This document shows, one piece after another, positions 1 through 11,685 of a stretch of DNA of 64,000 bases; the stretch's first letter is position 1; every line of letters starts with the position of its first letter. Made by a program: the position numbers and the translations under genes. The notes below the pieces were generated by a model. That model was not told where the DNA came from. It did not search any database and was given only the letters and a program-made list of their open reading frames with translations. This DNA comes from Planococcus citri (taxonomy: Eukaryota; Arthropoda; Insecta; Hemiptera; Pseudococcidae). The DNA is taken from contig NC_088677.1 of assembly GCF_950023065.1 (NCBI RefSeq), positions 24,077,230 through 24,141,229 on the forward strand, given 5' to 3'.

Positions 1-1050
1 AATTGCTGTCAAAACAATGAATAATTTTTCCAAATTATCGCCAGAAAAGTGAACTATTTCGTAACATTTTGGTAATAAAACTGGACTTTAAGGCAATTTT
101 CAACATAAAAATGAGTTTTTTTTACAATTTCTGACAAAAAGCAACATTTTGAGAATTTTGGTGAAAATCGAGATTTTTAAGCAATTCGGAAAAAAATTAG
201 GCTTTTGGGAATGTTTTGCAAAAAATTGACAATTTTTATTGATTTTTGGCAAAAAAAAAAAAACATTTTGTTGAAGAAAAGCTTTAAGAAAAAAGGACTT
301 TCAGACAATTGCTGTCAAAAAAATGAATAATTTTTTCAAATTTTTGCCAAAGAAGTGAACTATTTCGTAACATTTTGGTAATAAAACTGGACTTTGAGGC
401 AATTTTTTAGCATGATTTTTTTTTTTCAATTTCTGACAGAAAGCAACATTTTGACAATTTTGCCAAAAAATCGAGATTTTTAAGCAATTTGAAAAAATTA
501 GGCTTTTTGGAACTTTTTGCATGAAATTGACAATTTTTAATAATTTTTGGCAAAAAACATCTTGTTGAAAAAGCTTTTAAAAAAGGACTTTTTGACAATT
601 ACCTATTGCTGGCAAAAAAATGAATAATTTTTCCAAATTTTCGCCAGAAAAGTGAACTATTTCGTAACATTTTGGTAATAAAACTGGACTTTAAGGCAAT
701 CAATTTCTGGCAGAAGGCAACATTTTGACAAATTTGGCAAAAAATCAAGATTTTAAAAAAATTTTGAAAAAATGAGACTTTTTTGCCCGACAAGTGAACT
801 ACGTACTTCGTTACATTTTGGTATTAAAACAGGTCTTTTAGGCAATTTTTAACAAAACGATTTTTTTTTCAATTTATGACAAGAAAGCAACATACTTATT
901 GACAATTTTGACAAAAAAGCGAAATTTTTAAACAATTTGGAAAAAAATGAGACTTTTTGGAATTTTTTGCAAAAAATTGTCAATTTATAATAATTAAAAG
1001 AAATGAAACCTTCCAGCAATTTTCATCAAAAAAGTGAGACTTTTGGCCAT
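1..1050. repeat. ~300-bp tandem array of AT-rich repeat
   Basis: The phrase around AGTGAACTATTTCGTAACAT recurs near 47, 352, 650 and, altered, 792. Units mix CAATTTTTGRCAAAAA phrases with unique linkers. The array runs off the left edge. ORFs on the minus strand here are repeat artefacts. Confidence 0.85.
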
Positions 1051-1262
1051 TTTCAACATTTTTAGGAGGGGGGGTGGGGGGTAAAAAGCAAGATTTTTCA
1101 GCAATTTAGCAAGAGAAGAACTGCAAGAGCCAAAGACAAAAAGAGACAAATTTGGAGAAAAGAATTGAAAATACCAATTTTAAAATAGTTTTGGTAAGTA
1201 TTGGTTTTCGGTATTTATACCAATTTTGAAGATTTAGTTAGTATTTTGTAAATCGAGGACCC

Positions 1263-1985
1263 CATAAAATAATGTTCTTTCAATTTGGCTCAAATTTAAT
1301 ACCTTCCATTGAATCTTTCACTCAGTTTTGAGGCGTTTTAGTTGAATAAAATGTCAAAAATTTGAGAAAATGACCTATAATATGTATAAGGGAAATTTGC
1401 GATGAAGTCAATTTACAAGTCCACCATTTTGGATTTGAGTCAAATAAAGGCCTCAAAACTGAGTGAAAGATTCAATGAATGGTCATAAATTTGAGAAAGA
1501 TTGAAAGAACATAAAATTTTACGCAAAATTATGATTAATAAATAATAGTATATACCTACATGATTTGAATTATTTTTAAGAAAATTTCATTTTCATTCTT
1601 CACATGTTTTCATTTTTTCTCTCTTCAAAGGTGCTGGATTGCCTCAAAAATGCATTAATTGAAATCCAATTTCGTTGACATATTAGAAAAATGCATGAAA
1701 TTTTCCTTCAAATGACTGAAAAAATTCTACAGTTTTCCAAATAATTTTTTTAAAGCAGCAATTCGAATGTATGTACCTACCTGTAGTTTGTTTATGTCAA
1801 ATTTTTCTCAAGCGAGTTTTCTAGAGAAATTGCAGTGTTCGAAATTTTACTGAATTTTCCTGATAATAAAAGTAATTTTCTCAAATTTCTGACATTTTAT
1901 TCAACTAAAATATCTCAAAACTGAGTAAATGGCTGAAGAGGCGAGACCATGAATTTGCGACCATTCAAAAGAACATCAAACCCCA
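1263..1985. mobile_element. Small foldback element with ~110-bp inverted arms
   Basis: The left arm (~1266-1375, with CACTCAGTTTTGAGGCGTTT) is inverted at ~1855-1985. A second inverted partial copy lies at ~1445-1520. No coding capacity. Ends are approximate and no target duplication was found. Confidence 0.6.
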
Positions 1986-2201
1986 AACGACGAATTCGCG
2001 TCATTTTCCCATCCATATTTCTGACAGAAGTACTTTTTGTAAAATCGTTATTTTCTCAACAAAAAATTTTCAGGATTTAAAAAACTTTAATGTTATTGGA
2101 AAGAGAAAAACATTTTATTTATAATGATGAGAAAAAATTTTGTGGTCTTCGAGGTAGATTTCGATTTATTTTTCAGTGCATGAACCTCGCAGTCCATCAC
2201 T

Positions 2202-3369
2202 CAGGGCCTATTCTAAGGAAAATTTGGAGCTGCACAAACATAGCTCGCAATATGAACGATCAAAAATAATAATGAAGGCCCGAGCAAAGCGAGGGCAAAT
2301 GCTTTTGAAAATTAATGATTCTTCAGAAGTAAAACAACATTCAGTACCTATTTTTAATGCGAGAAGTCAACTTTTCTACTCTTCTTTAACTTTGGTCAGA
2401 GAAAAGAAAAGAAAAATGATCTAGCCCGAGCGAAGCGAGGGCGAAAGCTGTAAAAAATTGATAATTCGAAATGCAAAACAACATCAATCTTGATGCAGAA
2501 AGTTAATTTTCATGTTGTCAAAATTTTTTGTTTTCAGGAAATTTAAACATTTTCAAAAGTAGGAATGCAAGGACAAAAGCTCTCAAAAATTCACAATTCT
2601 TCATTTTTTCAGGACAAAAATTCAGTGGCATAGCCAGGATTTTCTCAAGGAGGGGGCAAAACCAGATTTTTAGGCATGAAAAATCGAAATGAGGAGTGAT
2701 TTTCTAGAAACCTATCGTGATGTGTGGTGATTTCATCAAAATGAAGGCAAAATTACTGCTCGAGCGAAGCGAGAGCGAAAATTTTTAGAAAAAATTGGCC
2801 CAAACAACAAAAAACGTCCATTTTTGCCCGTTTTCTTTCAAATTTTTGCTCGCAAGGGGAGGCCATGGCCCCCTTCGTCCCTCCTTTGGCTACGCCACTG
2901 GACAAAATTAAGTATAAGTACCTACCTATGTTTTCAAATTGTTTATGAATTTTTGACAAAAAATAGGGAATTTCTGGTACATACTTAGTTATGACAGGAA
3001 TGAAAAGAGACTTTTTTTTGGTAAGTTTCAAGTGAAACAGCATTACTACTTCTAATGTGAGAAGACAATTTTTCTACTCTGTAACATAATCAAAGAATTG
3101 CAAAGGGAAAATGATTTGGCCCGAGCGAAGCGAGGGCGAAAACTTTTGAAAATTTTGATTTCAAAGAAGTAAAAATCCATGGTTTTTGGTAATTTTTTGA
3201 TTTCTTATGACTTTTGTGTTTGTTCAAAATTGTTTTCTAATGAATAAAATGAAAAATGTACGCAGCTGAATTTTTGGAACTGCGCAAAGTAATTCGGAAC
3301 AACACACATTTTTTTTGGAACTGCGCAAAATGTGCGGAGCTGCCGAGCTGCGCCTTAGAATAGGCCCTG
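2202..3369. mobile_element. hAT-like non-autonomous element with 8-bp target duplication
   Basis: Termini CAGGGCCTATTCTAAGG and its inverse are flanked by CCATCACT at 2194-2201 and 3370-3377, an exact 8-bp duplication as for hAT transposons. The interior has no transposase. It carries copies of GCCCGAGCGAAGCGAGGGC-like motifs near 2279, 2424 and 3119 and a second hAT-like element at 2623-2900. The short plus-strand ORF at 2176-2424 is not treated as a gene. Confidence 0.85.
2623..2900. mobile_element. hAT-like MITE nested in the larger element
   Basis: Inverted termini CAGTGGCATAGCC / GGCTACGCCACTG, 278 bp. Flanks GACAAAAATT and GACAAAATT look like a target duplication with one base of slippage. 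Includes one CGAGCGAAGCGAGAGCG copy near 2761. Confidence 0.75.
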
Positions 3370-3377
3370 CCATCACT

Positions 3378-3900
3378 TGCAGCCTTTTTCTCATATTATG
3401 TAGTTTTTTTCCCTCAAAGTTCCTTATTTTTTAGAAGCAGGATTGTGTATGCCAATCATAAAAAAAATTACACTAATGGAAAGAGGATATTTTTTTTTAT
3501 TATGGTATAAAAAAATTATGGGATCCACGAGGTGGATTTTCAGGGAAAATGGCTCAATTCATCTCCTACAAGTTGCAACCCTGTTCTCCTTACGCTAAAT
3601 TCGGATCTTGAAAAAAATTATGGGTACCAATGAAAAGAAGATAAAATTTTCTTTTTTATGATACAAAAAAATTATGGGGCCCGCCAGATGTATTTTGAGA
3701 AATTGAGAAAAAATTGAACTTCTGCCATCTCCTCTTTGAAATTTTATTGCCAAGTGCAACCGTATTTGTTTAAAAATTATTGCAATCAACTTCTAAGACG
3801 ATGCAAAATTCACGATTCTTTAATAACAAAGGCACCAAATATTCCAATTTTATAACACTATTAATATAAAATATCAAATTTATTAAAATTTGACATCACC
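3378..3900. repeat. Degenerate repeats with AAAAATTATGGG motifs
   Basis: Two related phrases near 3500-3545 and 3615-3690 (TGGAAAGAGGATATTTTTTT, then AAAAAATTATGGG) form a loose tandem of ~115 bp. A related phrase occurs near 2100-2150. No gene seen. Confidence 0.4.
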
Positions 3901-4942
3901 TCCTCCCAAAATAACCTTCGGCGAACTGACGAGATAGACTCTGTGTAGTTGCTTTCCGTAGATTGCGATTGCGACGAGTAACTTATATAAAATTATCATA
4001 TCAGTTATACAGTATGATTATTGATAAGGAGGTGGAAATATCAACAAGTTAATCAGTTTGTGTAGCTCACCGCGCATATGAATCCCATGATTTCGCGAAG
4101 TACCTCGATTACGATGCCTAATGCGAACTTGAAACGCCTCTTGACAACAAATTAAAAAGCCAAATGCCAATAATAATTTCATTTTGAAATGTCGAATGTA
4201 GTACTATAAAAAACACCATACACTGAACGTTTCGCGATCGCGAACATTTTCTACGAAACACTGCGTGTGTTGGTGAAAGAAAAATCCGCGAGATGAAAAA
4301 AACCGATGAGTTTACGATAAATTTACAATAGTTACGCGCAATTTAATGTATACCGCAATTGTTCTTAAAATAAATTCTAAAGGATAGTAATCGGCCATTT
4401 TGCATCGATACATGCCACTTGCTGGAGAGAAGACTGAGATCGTGAATAGAACCGGTACCACGGCGCATGAGATATATGACAAAACGTCTTTTATTTTAAA
4501 ACTTAGACAAGGCAGGCCTGCAGGGGTGGTAAACACGAGATTCCAGAGGCTGTGCGCGAGATGAATGTGTATACTGGCGTATAATTTATCGTATCGTGTG
4601 TGATGTGTGTGTTTAGTGTGTTGGTATTTGGTCGATATAACTGATAGTGTGATAGATGAGTAGAAAATGAGCGGTGCAATATTAGAAGATTACCAAGTTC
4701 AGGTGAAAAAGGAAGTACGGTAACGAGCTTATGAAAATGATAAGGTTTGCCGATTTCCTTAGTAATTGCTGATAATACCTACTTACGTAGGTAGGTATTT
4801 AGATAATTATTGGGTATAGATTGATTGCGTCTTTTGCAACATTTATTTTGCTTTCGTGAACTTTAAATGTGTAGGTACCTCTACCTATTAATTAATTTTT
4901 TTTTATAGACTAAAAATTAATTTCAGGACTTCAGAGTTCAGA
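3901..4942. other. Mostly unique stretch, no gene identified
   Basis: Higher complexity than its surroundings, with GT-rich sequence at 4560-4660. A minus-strand ORF at 4312-4536 with two hydrophobic patches matches nothing I know. Could be a promoter or exon of an unseen gene. Confidence 0.4.
4667..4723 (+). CDS. Possible first coding exon, or a short ORF (low confidence)
   Basis: ATG in a good insect context (GAAAATGAG) opens MSGAILEDYQVQ, followed by a possible donor CAG|GTGAAA. Read straight through it stops after 18 residues. It lies in a unique stretch. I found no convincing second exon, so this is a candidate only. Confidence 0.2.
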   Translation: MSGAILEDYQVQVKKEVR

Positions 4943-5275
4943 TTGTGGAGATTGACTTTCGTAAGGTTGTGTTCCAGCATTTTCTGCTGTAGGCAAACAT
5001 TTGTTTCCACTCCTTTCCCCTTCTACCCAATCGAAGAGTTTGACCTACCAGAAGAGGTAAACAATTTCTTTGATCAGGCAAAAATGAAGAAAAAATACTC
5101 GACCAAGCTAAATTTCATTTTCAAATTTTTGGTAAATTTTAAAAAATTCAAATTTGATACCATGCAGTTTTTGTGGGAAAAATCAAACCTCAATAACCTG
5201 AATTTCTTACTGCTTAAATTGATTTTTCACGAATTTTTGAACACTCAAAATATTGACTATATTTTCGACAGTTGA
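4943..5275 (+). CDS. Unrecognised 110-codon ORF
   Basis: The ORF (MWRLTFVRLCSS...) starts just after a TTTCAG acceptor-like site at 4920-4925. It contains FYPIEEFDLPEEVNNFFDQA, more protein-like than the repeat ORFs around it. The C-terminal half is Lys/Phe/Asn-rich, as expected from AT-rich DNA. No domain recognised; it may be chance or an exon. Confidence 0.22.
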   Translation: MWRLTFVRLCSSIFCCRQTFVSTPFPFYPIEEFDLPEEVNNFFDQAKMKKKYSTKLNFIFKFLVNFKKFKFDTMQFLWEKSNLNNLNFLLLKLIFHEFLNTQNIDYIFDS

Positions 5276-5369
5276 TGGTTTTTCCAACAAAAATAAATAT
5301 ATCCAGTTATCCAGTATAAACGACGGAAATCAATTCGCGACATTGAGGAATAAAAACTATTCCAAAACG

Positions 5370-5452
5370 AATTTCACCATTTTAGGTCGTTCTTGAGCTT
5401 CGAGTGCGATTTTCGATTTCTCCAGAATTTCAAAATTTCTCCAGAAGGCGTG
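5370..5452. repeat. Fragment of the CTCCAGAAATTTC dispersed repeat family
   Basis: The segment with TTCTTGAGC...TTTCTCCAGAATTTCAAAATTTCTCC resembles 8185-8265 and the tandem units at 34600-36320. This suggests a family dispersed through the window. Confidence 0.55.
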
Positions 5453-6993
5453 TAGTCAGGGAGCCTGCATAAGGATCACTTGCACCCCCGACGATCTTCA
5501 GGGACAAGTTTTTTCTTAAAGGGAGAGTCCTAAGGAACATTTATAGCCCCTGTCCTCAAAAACAAAGTGGCCCTACTTACAAAATGGTGACCATTTTGAT
5601 TGACAGGTCAACCGAAATCGTAGATTTTGCGTTCCAACATAGGACTAGCATAAAATTTATTAAACCGTACACAGGTAGATCGAAAGAGCAGATAAAAATT
5701 CATCACCAGTTAAAATTTCAAGTGCCAAAGTGCCTTTTTAGATTTTCGGTGATTTTTCAAAAATCAAATTTTGGCCAAAATGTGAGAAAAAAATCAAAAT
5801 TTTACCAAATTGACCTAAGAAGCTGCAATTTGGGATATACCCTATTTTCGACTTACCAAATCGATTGGAAACTGTTTCAAACCGTTTTGAACAGTTCTGG
5901 AGCCTCCAGCAGATTTTTGAAACTCGAAATTCTGACAAAATTTCATCAAGGGTTGGAAAGCTGAAATTAATTCTGCAAACCAATTTCAATACGCTGTGAA
6001 GTTGACTGCAGGTAAATTTCAAGTCGTTTTGGAGCCTCCAGTAGATTTTTGAAACTCGAAATTCCCTCAAAATTTTCATTAAATGGAGTTAGCAATCCGA
6101 AATTTACTCTACAACTAATTTCAGTACAATAATATGAAGTCGACTGCATGGTGGTTTCAAGTGGTTTTGAAGCTTCCAGCTACTTTTTGGGAATTTCAAT
6201 TCTCCTAAAAACGCCATGAAACCTTTCAAAAAGTCAAAAAAATCACTGGAGGCTCCAAAATTACTTGAACCCACCTGAAGTCGTCTTCAGAAGGTGTTAA
6301 AATTGGAGTGCATAGTTAATTTCAGCTTTTCATCTCCATTTTGATGGAATTTTGGGGAAATTTCATGTTTCAAAAATTTACTGGAGGCTCCAGTAATTTC
6401 CAAAAAATTGCCGGAGGCTCCAAAAAAAAATTGAAATTTTTCTGCAGTCGACCTCGCAGCGTATTGAAATTAATTTCGGCTTTCCAACTCCATTTGATGA
6501 AATTTTGTGAGAATTTCGAGTTTCAAAAATCTGCTGGAAGCTCCAGAACTGGTCAAAACGGTTTGAAGTAGTTTCCAATCGATTTGGTAGGTCGAAAATA
6601 ATGTTTATCCCAAATTTCAGCTTTCTTGGTCAATTTGGTAAAATTCTGATTTTTTCCCTCATTTTTGAGCTAAATTTGATTTTCAAAAATTCACCAAAAA
6701 TCGAAAAAGGCATTTTAAGCACTTGAAATTTTAACTGGTGATGAATTTTTGTCTGCTCTTTCGATCTACCTTTGTACGGTTTAAAAAATGTTATGCTAGT
6801 CCTATGTAGAAACGCAAAATCTGCGATTTCGGCTGACCTGTCAATCAAAATGACCGCCATTTTGTAAGTAGGGCCACTTTTTTTTTTAGGACAAAGGCTA
6901 GAAATGTTCCTTAGGTCTCCCTCTTTAAGAAAAAAGTTGTCCCGGAGGATCGGTAGGGGGGTGCAAGTGATCCTTATGCGGGCCCCCCGATTA
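5453..6993. mobile_element. Foldback element, sibling of the one in ADAMTS intron 14
   Basis: Inverted arms: GCATAAGGATCACTTGCACC near 5467-5487 is mirrored near 6960-6980. The inner parts (CATTTTGATTGACAGGTCA, GGAGCCTCCAGCAGATTTTT) recur on both sides. The same blocks make up the element at 17299-19350. ORFs inside mirror one another and are repeat-derived. Ends approximate. Confidence 0.8.
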
Positions 6994-7124
6994 GTGGAAA
7001 TTGATGTGGATGGTTGAAAATTGAGTTCTGGCTTACATATTTCTGACTTGTTTGAAAGGTTTAAACACATTTACCTTAGTTTCCAGGATTGCATTTTGGT
7101 TAACCAGAATACGTAGATATTTTA

Positions 7125-8055
7125 CGAGGGTGGTTCAAATATAACCCGGAAGTTTCCCACAGGCATGTGAGAAATTGAGTTCAGAAAAAAATTGCTGCAC
7201 TGGATGATAGACTGGAGTGTTATGAAACGTAAAGAACAGCTGGAACCACGAAGCCTCACTTTTTAGTGTATTTTTAGCCATGCGCAAGAATGAAGTTCTA
7301 GTTTCCCTTGCGCAACGCATAATTTTTTGTTTTTTGGTCAAAAATCATGTAAAATCCGCGGAAAGTTATCAAAAATTACGCGAATAGTTTGTGGATGAGT
7401 GCCTTTATGAGAACCAAGCGTATGAATGGTGTTCCATTTTCAGAAATAGCGGAAAAGTGACGATGAAGGGAGCGCCAATTGAAGCAATGGTCAGGGCTTC
7501 AGCTGGGAAGGTCGTGTATAGAGTGTGTTGGGACATGAGGGGGTAATCTCATGTGATTTTCTGCCTTTAAAACCAACTATGAACTCACTGTAACATAGTA
7601 GCCTTCTAAGAAGCACAATAAAATCCTCTATACTGATCAAAACGACGAGAAATCACGATTCTTTGTGTGAAATTGCTGCAAAACAGTGCCAGGGCGCATA
7701 CAGCTCGGCTTATGACTAAAAAATTGAACGAATTGGGATGAGAAATACCAGAACACCCTCCTTATAGTCTAGATTCGACACCTTGTTGATAATTACTAAA
7801 TTGGTCCATCGATAGAGGCACTGAGTAAACATTACTTCAAAAGCAATAATCAAGGAAAATCATTTTTGCGCAAATGGCCACTTGAAACGCCGCGAACTTT
7901 TTGCAAAAAAAAAATTATAAAACTCCCAAAGAGGTGGCAAATGCACACACCATATGCGAGAGACTACCAAGAATAACTGTACAAAATTGTAGCTCTGTAG
8001 GTGGATAGCAAAATTTTTTATGAAAAAATTCCGGGTTATATTTGCACCACCCTCG
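7125..8055 (+). mobile_element. Decayed mariner element with TIRs and TA duplication
   Basis: 931 bp with terminal repeats CGAGGGTGGTTCAAATATAA and the inverse at 8030-8055, flanked by TA on both sides. Plus-strand reading gives transposase remnants: AYEWCSIFRNSGKV (helix-turn-helix region) and ARAHTARLMTKKLNELG, stop, EIPEHPPYSLDSTP, equivalent to the mariner catalytic block (D)NARPHTA...HPPYSPDLAPSD. Multiple stops and frameshifts; inactive. Confidence 0.88.
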
Positions 8056-9437
8056 TATATGGATGGAGAAAAAAAATTCAAGAAATGAAAAGTGATTTGT
8101 GGGTTGAGATATTTTTGAAATGTACTTACTTGAATGGCTATAATTTGGTCTGAACCCCCTCCCTCCTTCCTGTTCTCAGAATTTTACCATTTGTAGTCAT
8201 TCTAGAGTCTTCAGTGCAATTTTCGATTTCTCCAGAATTTAAAAATTTCTCCAGAAGGTATAAAAATTTATCTGGGTAGCCGAAAATCGAGTAATGGCTA
8301 ATTCTGGACCTAAATATTTGACGAGTCCATCAATATTTGGAAAATACGCTCGGGACGTCCTCTTGAAAATTGCCTCTTATTTTGAATAAACCCTTTGAAC
8401 TGGAACTCGATTTTTAGCTGCTCAAATTTATTTCCACGACTTCTAGAGGAATCGAAAATCACGCTGGTGGCTCATCTAGATATGACCGAAAATGTGAAAC
8501 TCGATTTGAAAGAGTCCATTAGTTTCATGACAAATTTTAATCATATTTTACTAAATCCTGAGTAGATTTTTTAAAAGCATTATTCCCCAAAAATGGTCCA
8601 TTTTGAATTTTTATAAATTCGCTCAAAATCGAAAATTAATTTGGACAGATAGAATTTCCATTCCATATAAAAGCAACGCGGGCACCTCGAGAGGTTCGAT
8701 CCCATATTAGATGTAAAATTATTGACCTCACAAATCGAATAGTTGGTGCCTTTGGTGCCATTTCAAAGCTTCCATGATTTCAAAAAAATGGAAAAAATTT
8801 TAAAATGAGGACCCCCCCCTAAATTGGCTCGATGCTGATGGATCGAAAAGGTTCAAAAATATCCAGTTTCTCAACTTCGTGCTAAAATGAAAAATAACTA
8901 ATGGAATTACAAAACAAAATTGAAACTTTGGATAAGGGGGTTCTTGAGGGCATCGATTTCGTTTTTGATGACCATTTGACCCCAACCAAAACCCAAAATC
9001 AACCCTCAAGGGGAGGTGAAAATTTTAAAAATTAAAAAAAAATACAGTACAATATATGGGATAAAAAATTTTGGGGCTTTACGGGCGTAAAATTTATTTT
9101 TGAAAGCCATTCTATTTTCTATTAAAAGTTTTCAAAAAATACAGGGTATCAAAATTGGAATTTTCAAGTGCACAGAGGACCTATCAAAATTGGTTAAAAT
9201 TTGGCGCCAAATTTTAAAATTACAATGATTTATAATTTTGCCCTAAAACTGCAATTTTTAACTTCAAAAATGAAACTTTTTCGTGAATTTCTGATACCTA
9301 TCTGGATGAAAACTATTTTCGTTACTTATTGAAATGAATTTAAATTTTGCAATTAAAACTGAAAATTATTACGATTTTCATTTCCACACAAAGATTGAAA
9401 TCATTCGATTTAAAAATTTGAATACTTTGGCAAGTTT
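8056..9437. other. No gene seen; AT-rich with dispersed repeat remnants
   Basis: Contains a fragment of the CTCCAGAAATTTC family near 8185-8265 and a C-run near 8811. ORFs here are short and of biased composition. Confidence 0.5.
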
Positions 9438-9469
9438 TTAGGATTTAATAAAACAAAAGTAATGCTTAC

Positions 9470-9683
9470 GAACCACAGGGCGAATATAACATTTTGGATG
9501 AAGGATGAAATAAACATATGGAAAGGCGAGGATAAAATCTGCTCTAATTGATAATGAAATGTCATTGATATGAACTCTGTAGGATGTTTGGTTTTTCAAT
9601 TCTTTGTCGATTTCTGCGGCGGTGTTAACATTGAAATCAGTACCTATCTTATCGATTATGTCAAATAAGGCAGTATTGTTCAA
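9470..9683 (-). CDS. Possible exon of an unidentified gene (low confidence)
   Basis: Open frame NNTALFDIIDKIGTDFNVNT, then AAEIDKELKNQTSYRVHIND has balanced composition unlike the repeat ORFs. It is bounded downstream by a strong GTAAGC donor. There is no ATG in frame and the acceptor is weak. It lies ~2 kb past the ADAMTS stop on the same strand and is not part of that protein. Confidence 0.25.
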
Positions 9684-9844
9684 AATTGGTATACTTATTT
9701 AGTTCAGTGAGAGCCAGATAGGTACATAAAATTTTAAAAGAGAGTTTGAATTTTATCATGTAAACCGTAAACGTCTTGGCTGATAACTTTACTTGCTTTG
9801 CTTACTTGCCTCTCGCAGTTCCGATCTGTTGTGATTTGTAGATT

Positions 9845-9985
9845 ATGGCGCATCCAAAATTATCTCTAGATGGAGTCTTGAGCACTGCTTTTCTCGCCAT
9901 AAAAATTCAGGCTTGTGGTATGCGTATGCAGATAATTAATTTTAGTGAAACTTCAATATACGAAAGAGTAAAAAAAGTTTTATAG
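9845..9985 (+). CDS. 46-codon ORF starting MAHPKLSLDGVLSTAF (low confidence)
   Basis: ATG with a favourable context (GATTATGGCG) in unique sequence. The first 25 residues have ordinary amino-acid composition, and a GTATGC donor-like site follows codon 24. Might be a first exon; no homology recognised. Confidence 0.2.
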   Translation: MAHPKLSLDGVLSTAFLAIKIQACGMRMQIINFSETSIYERVKKVL

Positions 9986-11592
9986 GTACACAAAAAAACC
10001 ACAGGCACATATGAAGGCTGAAGTACATTATTCATTAATAAATAGGTACTTATCTCTTTATATTCTCTACACATATGTAAATAACAACTAGATCTAGAAT
10101 GTGACTAAAATTTTTCATACTCTTAAAATTAGGTAAACGTTAATGCAAAATGCAGTATTTCAGTTAGTAGATAAACTAGGTAATAAAATAACAAAAAAAA
10201 AACAATTCCAAACACATTTATAATACTTATTACGTACCTATTTGCGTATTAGGGACACATTCATACTTCATACACACACAGAGAGATATGAAAAATATAA
10301 TGAATTTATACAGTTCATAATATCGAGTACCTCTAGAAGCTGATTTTCAACGAATTACAACGTTGCTCAAATTAAAAAAAGTAATTTTGGTACTCAATAG
10401 CATGCATAAAAAATTCAATATAAAAACAATAAGATTACATACTGGAACCTAAAGAGGAGCAGGCAGGCTGGCAGGCTGATAGATAGGTAACTTGTAATAC
10501 AAAATATACTTCTTAGAATAATGTCAGAATAAAAAATATATCATTAATAAGTGTAGACTTACGTTATACGTAAACAGTAAACACTCGCAATACATTGAAC
10601 AAATTATACCTAATTCACATTAGACTATCAAAACCTGCTAGTCGATCCCTTTTATTTATCTACCTAATCACCCAATTTTCATTATCTGTGTCAGTGCGAC
10701 CCTCATGTAAAGTTGGGATAAATAATGGAAAATGATTGCATGTCATCAGACCTGATTGGATTTGGACATTTCCTAGATCCCATTTGACCTGATGACACTT
10801 GAATCAAATCTGGTCAGATCAAAGTTTCAATTGGATCTAACTATGTAGATCCTATAAAAGTCATTCCATTTGTTCTCCTAGAATTGTTGGACCAATTTGA
10901 TCTGATTACCTAGAATTCATTCTAATGATCTAGTCAAATCAAAGTTTGGATCTGACCAGACCTAATCAGATCCCATCATTTTCCGGTTAGATAGAGTCCA
11001 CTATTTGTTTCTAATTGCACACCTTATTGCTATAGTTACTCACATATACCTACTCGGGATTGAGACTAATAGATAGCAAAGTGTGAACAGATGATTGAAA
11101 AATTTGCATTTTCGTTTCCATGAATAAATTCACTTTTTTTAAAAAGAATGCTGCGTCAAATTGTCTTGTTGTCACGAATGTATTATGACTAGATTACTTG
11201 AGAGACCTAAGATGAGAAAACAAGACCAAAATGTCGCAATCCTTAAAATAGGAATAGGTTCAGTAACTGCAAAGTACCTACCTAACTACTATAAGTACAC
11301 AAATTAGATACAATTACATACTTATATAAAAGTAAGTACATGAGTCAAGGTCAAGCACATAAAAATATGACTGAATTTACAGCATACATATGGTACACAT
11401 AGTCTTGGCTATAAAATAACTTAAATATTAAGAGACCCATGATGACATGTAAGCTTAGCTATTGTTATGTTGCAGACATATATAAATGCATAAATTGGCG
11501 CATCCATCCCATAAGCGACTTTTTCCCATAAATGTAATAGAAAACTGACTCTATATGGCTTTGAATTTGAAGATGCTGCAAATGTATGGAAC
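9986..11592. other. ADAMTS 3' flank, probably 3' UTR in part
   Basis: No gene seen. AATAAA on the minus strand at 10651-10656 could be a poly(A) signal (inference). 10735-10985 is a GATC-rich repeat patch, listed separately. Confidence 0.4.
10735..10985. repeat. GATC-rich degenerate repeat (patch 1)
   Basis: Repeated AGATC / TGATC words such as GGATCTGACCAGACCTAATC and AATCAGATCCC. Degenerate, near-palindromic; same family as several patches further right. Confidence 0.75.
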
Positions 11593-11685
11593 TTAGGGAG
11601 GCAAAATATCAAGTTTCAAGCTGCTACGAGCTGGTTTACAGGCTGCGCAATATCCAGCACATTTTGCAACCACTTTACGATTCTC
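11593..11685 (-). CDS. ADAMTS exon 30: GON domain end and stop
   Basis: Residues 1800-1829 plus TAA. VVAKCAGYCAAC is the terminal GON motif (family KCGGYCGxC), then a short basic tail ending DILPP. Acceptor ACATTTGTAG. Confidence 0.95.
   Translation of the reverse strand, partial: ENRKVVAKCAGYCAACKPARSSLKLDILPP

Noticed and set aside
2176..2424. 82-codon plus ORF
   Set aside because: Begins in the flank and crosses the end of the hAT-like element; not a transposase.
4312..4536. Possible small membrane protein
   Set aside because: No homology, no supporting start context; hydrophobic patches are common in AT-rich frames.
8685..8705. tRNA-like T-arm sequence GGTTCGATCCC
   Set aside because: No matching acceptor stem, D-arm or anticodon arm at the right distance.
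10440..10500. GGCAGGCTGGCAGGCTGATAG as a possible structured RNA
   Set aside because: Only a short direct repeat; no supported fold.
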